A DNA stretch of 64,000 nt from Gordius sp. MW1 (taxonomy: Eukaryota; Nematomorpha; Gordioida; Gordea; Gordiidae): the NCBI GenBank assembly GCA_964036665.1, contig OZ038527.1, positions 5,952,001 through 6,016,000 of the forward strand, read 5' to 3'. The notes below the pieces were generated by a model, which did no database searches, was not told the origin of the DNA, and saw only the letters and a list, made by a program, of their open reading frames with translations. Positions 59,549-64,000 of this stretch are shown piece after piece. Within the stretch, counting starts at the first letter, position 1, and every line of letters starts with the position of its first letter. A program made the translations under genes and the position numbers.

Positions 59549-60367
59549 TATTAAACTCATTATATACCTTAATCAAAGGTGAAATAATTATTAAGATTTA
59601 ATTATAAAATTTAAGATCTCACCCATGATAAAATGAAGTCTGGATATTCATGGATTTTAAATCACACCCCTAAACAAAAACAATTCCGTCCCCCCTCACT
59701 TTCCACACCACTTAGTTAAAAATGTCACCTCCGCGCCGTATGGATCCCGCCCCAACTTTGCTTTTTACATAGCATCAATGCAATGTTTGTTTCATAATAG
59801 AGGATTATCTTTGAGAAAAGAATGCGATTGACCCGACAAAACCACACTTTCACCCCGACAGACGTTGTCTATATAAAAAGCGAGAGAGGTAAAAACAATG
59901 TGTTTCCACTAGTCCTTTGAGCCAGGAAGGGAAGAGGTATGACAATACAAAATCCAACAAATTGTCGTTCTCTCTCCACCCCTTTGCTACTTATGCGTGC
60001 GACAAAGGTGCGGGAACATGGGTGGGGAAGAGATAAGTCCAGAATTCCGATATACTATACTAAGCATTAACACTTTACATGACATTAAACGAGAGTGGGA
60101 AGATGATCTGGTTATAATGGGGTGTAGTTGTGTTGCTTGTTGCTCAATGACCTTTTCTTAAAGCATACGCTCGTTTTATTTTCGTTTTTTTTGTCAACCA
60201 AAAAGTTTCGTCGCCCCTTAAAGATACCTTATATGCTTCTCTAATCTTGGTTAGACACCAAAAATTTTATTAAAAGTAAAATGATATTACACTAGATCGG
60301 CTCCGAGAAGCCATTGAATGAGCAAAGTTTTCAAAAAAAACTATCAATTTTAGGCAAAACATTTTTT
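59549..60367 (+). promoter_or_regulatory. Upstream region of the B4GAT1-like gene with candidate TATA box
   Basis: TATATAAAA lies at 59870-59878, about 490 bases before the start codon, in a locally GC-richer segment (59700-60130). An in-frame stop (60293-60295) precedes the coding region. A transcription start near 59900 is inferred. No other gene is visible. Confidence 0.3.
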
Positions 60368-63291
60368 ATGCTCTTGTTGAAATCTTCACTCGCGATCAAG
60401 AGTTTGATGATAGGCTTTTTAACCCTTTTATTTTGGATGAATTTTGTAATACACGATCCTTACTCTCTTCGAATCGGTCGAATTACAGCTTATTTTTCCT
60501 CCACCAAACCGTTCAACAATTACATCCGATGTCGAACTTTAATAAATGTTTTGGAAAGATTAACCAGCCACAAGTTGTGGACCGATAGCCCAGACTCTTA
60601 TATCACCGCCCGAGATAAGGCAAGTTTAATCAAGCTTTTGGGCAAATACGGAATTTGTGATTCGGAGACTCGCCGGCCTCAATCCAATAAAACTACATAC
60701 CAATCAATCATTTCTTTAACAAAGCAAAATTCCAATATTACGAGATTTAAAAATAGAGAGAATTTAAAAACATCAAGCTCGTTTATTAGCACACCTTCTA
60801 TTTTGGAGATTTTAACACCGGACAACTTATCCCTTCGATACTCAACTCATTTTAAACATGATTCAAGTAATTTGGAATTAAATGGAATCCCAAGACGAAA
60901 CATACAATCGATGGGAACCTTATCTAGTACAACCCTAGACGAAAACCAGAGTAACCACGGCGCAACGACAGCTGCCCAGAGAGGTCCATACCGTATACTA
61001 ATGGATCTTTTTACTGCTGCAGCTTCTGCCTCTACAGTCGAAAAGCCGCTACCTGTAAATGGCAAAGGGGCAGTCACCATAGCAACGCAGTGTAGCCTCG
61101 CCTACTTGTCGCACCTAAGACACATGGCCCAACGTTGGGCCGGTCCCATCTCAGTCGCCGTTTACTCTGCTAGCTCGAGTCAAGTAAATCACGTGATCAC
61201 CTCAATCCGAGACTTACGAGCTTGCGACCACATTGTTCGCCGTCACGTGACATTTCACCTATTCTATTATTCCCCGCCTAGCGGCCTCAAAAATCCTTCG
61301 GAGTTTTACGAGCTATCAGCTGGTAACTCCACATCTCATAACCGCAGCCTAGATTGTAGTACTAAACTGAAGGCCCTTCAAGCGGCGACCGATCGAGTCG
61401 GATCAAATCAAACACAAACTACAAGCAGACATAACGACTCAGGTAGTGGTCATTTTTACCCGGTTAATACGGGACGGAATGTGGCTAGATTGGGAGCTCG
61501 AACCGGGTACGTTTTTACCCTTGATGTAGAGTTCGTACCAAACAATGACCTCATGAACGCTTTCCTGCGTTTTGTCGACCCTGGCCCAGCTGACAAACAG
61601 CTGAGTTCACATCAAGCAGGACCATCTTCTCGACCCAAAGTTTTTGTGGTACCGGCTTTCGAGGTTAAGACGGGCATCGCAAGACCGGTTAATAAAGTTG
61701 AATTGCTACGACTCATAGCTCGAGGCGAGGCCTTCCCCTTCCACAAAAAAAGGTGTCACCCGTGTCATATTATTCCGAATTACAACAAATTCATCCGACC
61801 ACCCCCGGCCGGTTTAAATGAGACGGAAGGGCTTAAAGTATTGGCTATAACTAAATGGATACCCCCCTATTGGGAACCAATTTTTATTAGTTCTAATCAA
61901 GATCCACTTTACGACGAACGATTTTTGGGTTACGGACGAAACAAAATACAAATGGTGAGCAACAATTTGGGCAAATAATCAATTATAACCCTGTAATGTA
62001 AACTCAAGTTTGTAAAAAATGTGATATGGGCCAGCTCCCCTTTCCTCAAAATCATTTAATTCGATTATGCTTTCAAACTGAGAAGTAAAAAATTTAATGG
62101 TAATCAATCTATTAAAAATTTCAACTTTTAAGATTTTAACAGAGGGAGAATCTTTTTAGCTCTTGAACATTCGTTGAAGTTTAATACTCCACCTCTCCCA
62201 CCCTTAATGAGTTTAAAAACCCTGTATAACTTTCTTATAGTATTAACGCAAAAATATTCATCTCTAGTATACTGATAAATTTAAACTCGGATATTTATAA
62301 AATAACATTAAAAAGCTATTGCCATTTAGGGTTTTTAAACATTCTACTACCCTATGTAATCCTTTTAAGGAATTTGAAATAGTTTAAGAGCCGTTCATTT
62401 AAGATTTTTTTGCCAAATAAACCCATTTCATTTTTGCTGCAAGTTGTGTTTTAACCCTATATTAGTAAAATATTGGCAAGTATATGCTAAAAACATTCGG
62501 AGTCTTTGTAAACCTTTACCTTATAATATATTTAAGGCAATATTTTTAGCCAAAATATGATTAATTAACATAAATTTTATAAATATATATATGTGTAGTT
62601 TTAATTTAATAATATTGAAGGTAGCGAGGATTGAAAAAAAATTTTGCAAATAATATTATTCTAAGCATTTTATCCCAAACCCAGCAAAGGATTATTTAAT
62701 TACCATTTTAACTAAAAACAAACTTAACTACTCCACACAAAACTAACTTTGAAGGAAGAATTTTGTGGATAATTTGTCTTCTTAGTGATATTTATACAAT
62801 GATAGAAATATTGTAAAAATAATATTTCACTTATTTAAAGCGTGCAATATTTATCGTCATAGTGTTACGAGCTTTGCAGAGCCGGATACCTATTTTATGT
62901 GCTGGACGGTGCTTTCGTGACTCACCAAGGAATTTCGGTCCTGACCAAAGGTGAAAGGAAGGCTAAGGCTTCTATCATGAGAAAAAATAATGTCCTTTTC
63001 GAAAAATTCAAACGCGAACTCAACGATCGATATGGTAGGGGTCAAAATGACCCCACTTGCGAATTTAAAATGCCTCGATCAGGGCGCCGAAAACAGGCTC
63101 TGGTATCGTCTGGAAAAGCTAAAAGTCAATCCGAGATAATCGACAAATTCGTTACGAAAAATCAAAAAAGGTTGGATGATCACTTGTTACCAAAAACCCC
63201 GAATAACGTTGACTCATTGAATGTCAACTTGAGTGAACGAGTTGGTGTCAAAAAACCGCTAAGTACCGGCGTACTATTATTACATAAATGA
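60368..63291 (+). CDS. B4GAT1: Beta-1,4-glucuronyltransferase 1-like (glycosyltransferase family 49), two exons
   Basis: Exons 60368-61954 and 62863-63291 (donor ATG|GTGAGC, acceptor TCATAG|TGT, phase 0) encode 671 aa. A type II Golgi layout is clear: short basic start, signal anchor SLMIGFLTLLFWMNFVI, then a luminal domain. The catalytic region (about 240-585) shows the metal-binding-type motif DVEFVPN (386-392), CHPCH (463-467), and the block DPLYDERFLGYGRNK. In exon 2 it shows AGYLFYVLDGAFVTHQG followed by a basic helix ending FKRELNDRYG. B4GAT1 adds GlcA to xylose to prime matriglycan synthesis by LARGE on dystroglycan. The human protein is 415 aa, so both the stem and the C-tail (about 85 residues) are longer here. 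The usual DxD reads DVE. The first in-frame ATG is used. Confidence 0.88.
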
Positions 63292-63410
63292 GCGGCAAAC
63301 AACGAACGCTATTGATTTCTAGCCCTTCAATGATAACTTGACCCCCGTGCCATAAATTGTATTAATAATCTTAAATTATTTGAAATTGTATGCGACTCGA
63401 GTAGACGTCA

Positions 63411-63416
63411 AATAAA
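63411..63416 (+). terminator. Candidate polyadenylation signal AATAAA
   Basis: A canonical AATAAA 120 bases after the B4GAT1-like stop codon, the first in that direction. Confidence 0.5.
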
Positions 63417-63689
63417 TTTGTTAAACATTGTGATATGATCTGTAAAAAATTTTACATTTTATTTTTTATGTTTATTTCTTTAATTGTTTTTGTTCATAAT
63501 ATTCATAAGTGTTACACTTTGTTATCGCAACGATGAATACAGGGTTCATTTTATAAAAAGGAGGTGTGGACTTTATTCTTTGGTTTCCAAAACTGCCCTC
63601 TCATTCAGAACAAGATATCAAATCTTTTCTATGTCCTAAATTTCCAGACACATCCACGAATTGTTGTTGTGCATAAACTAGAAAACTGC

Positions 63690-63800
63690 AAGGTCACTTT
63701 TTTTCAACCCGATCCGACCCAGTTTTCTTAAAATTTTTAACCCGAACCGACCCGGCCCGAAAGAGACTAAAAATTTTTAACCAAATCCCTTCCGAACGCG
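63690..63800. repeat. Fragment related to the hAT-like element at 53397
   Basis: CCGATCCGACCCAG and CCCGAACCGACCCGGCCCG echo the subterminal words of 53397-54524. TGCAAGGTCAC at about 63687 may be its worn end. The other end is not resolved before the window stops. Confidence 0.45.
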
Positions 63801-64000
63801 TTTCAAATTTTGGTTTTCAGAGTAAGAAAAATTGCGGTGTGTAAAATTTAATCTACTTATATTAAAAACATTTCTTAATTTGAAATTATTTTCTCACTTC
63901 TAAAAAATTTAAGCCGTGGCCAAACTCCCGCTCTTACATAATTCCCAGTTACTTAATAGTTTTCTTATAAAAGTTTATTAATACGAATTGCTACCTGACA

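Overview
This window is eukaryotic, and almost certainly from an invertebrate animal. It is very AT-rich, its genes are split by GT-AG introns (several only 38-43 bp long), and it carries an animal gene set: a rhodopsin-class neuropeptide-type GPCR, a CatSper3-like sperm calcium-channel subunit, the AP-3 adaptor beta subunit, and a B4GAT1-like glucuronyltransferase of the dystroglycan pathway. All four genes are on the + strand. CatSper is missing from insects and nematodes, and the introns are compact, so a tunicate-like or other early-branching or deuterostome invertebrate is plausible. The species cannot be fixed from the sequence alone.

Layout. 1-470: a foldback repeat followed directly by a hammerhead-ribozyme-like sequence. 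1-4950: otherwise repeats and gene-free DNA. 4954-13151: a nest of DNA transposons. Two copies of one TIR element carry tRNA-like and hairpin modules. The first copy is interrupted by a 713-bp hAT-type insertion with an exact 8-bp target duplication, and by a 3.3-kb P-element-like insertion with 41-bp TIRs, a 9-bp direct repeat and a THAP-domain exon. 13.2-26.9 kb: gene-free AT-rich DNA with several MITEs and a diverged 2.2-2.5 kb tandem duplication. 27.0-28.8 kb: GPCR with an uninterrupted coding region. 31.2-32.3 kb: decayed retroelement, minus strand. 34.8-37.3 kb: CatSper3-like gene, five exons. 38.1-39.3 kb: decayed LINE reverse transcriptase, minus strand. 39.4-53.1 kb: AP-3 beta, 27 exons reconstructed with consistent phase (1133 aa). 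53.4-59.5 kb: nested hAT-like, solo-LTR-like and MITE insertions. 60.4-63.3 kb: B4GAT1-like, two exons.

The four genes have unrelated jobs (peptide signalling, sperm calcium entry, endosome/lysosome cargo sorting, O-mannosyl glycan priming), and nothing suggests they work as a unit. The unusual content is in the mobile DNA and RNA-like elements: a near-complete type I hammerhead fold, nested insertions datable from their target duplications, repeated tRNA-like B-box modules, and a possible 19-nt intron in AP-3 beta. Exon coordinates come from reading frame, splice signals and remembered family similarity. No alignment or database search was run.
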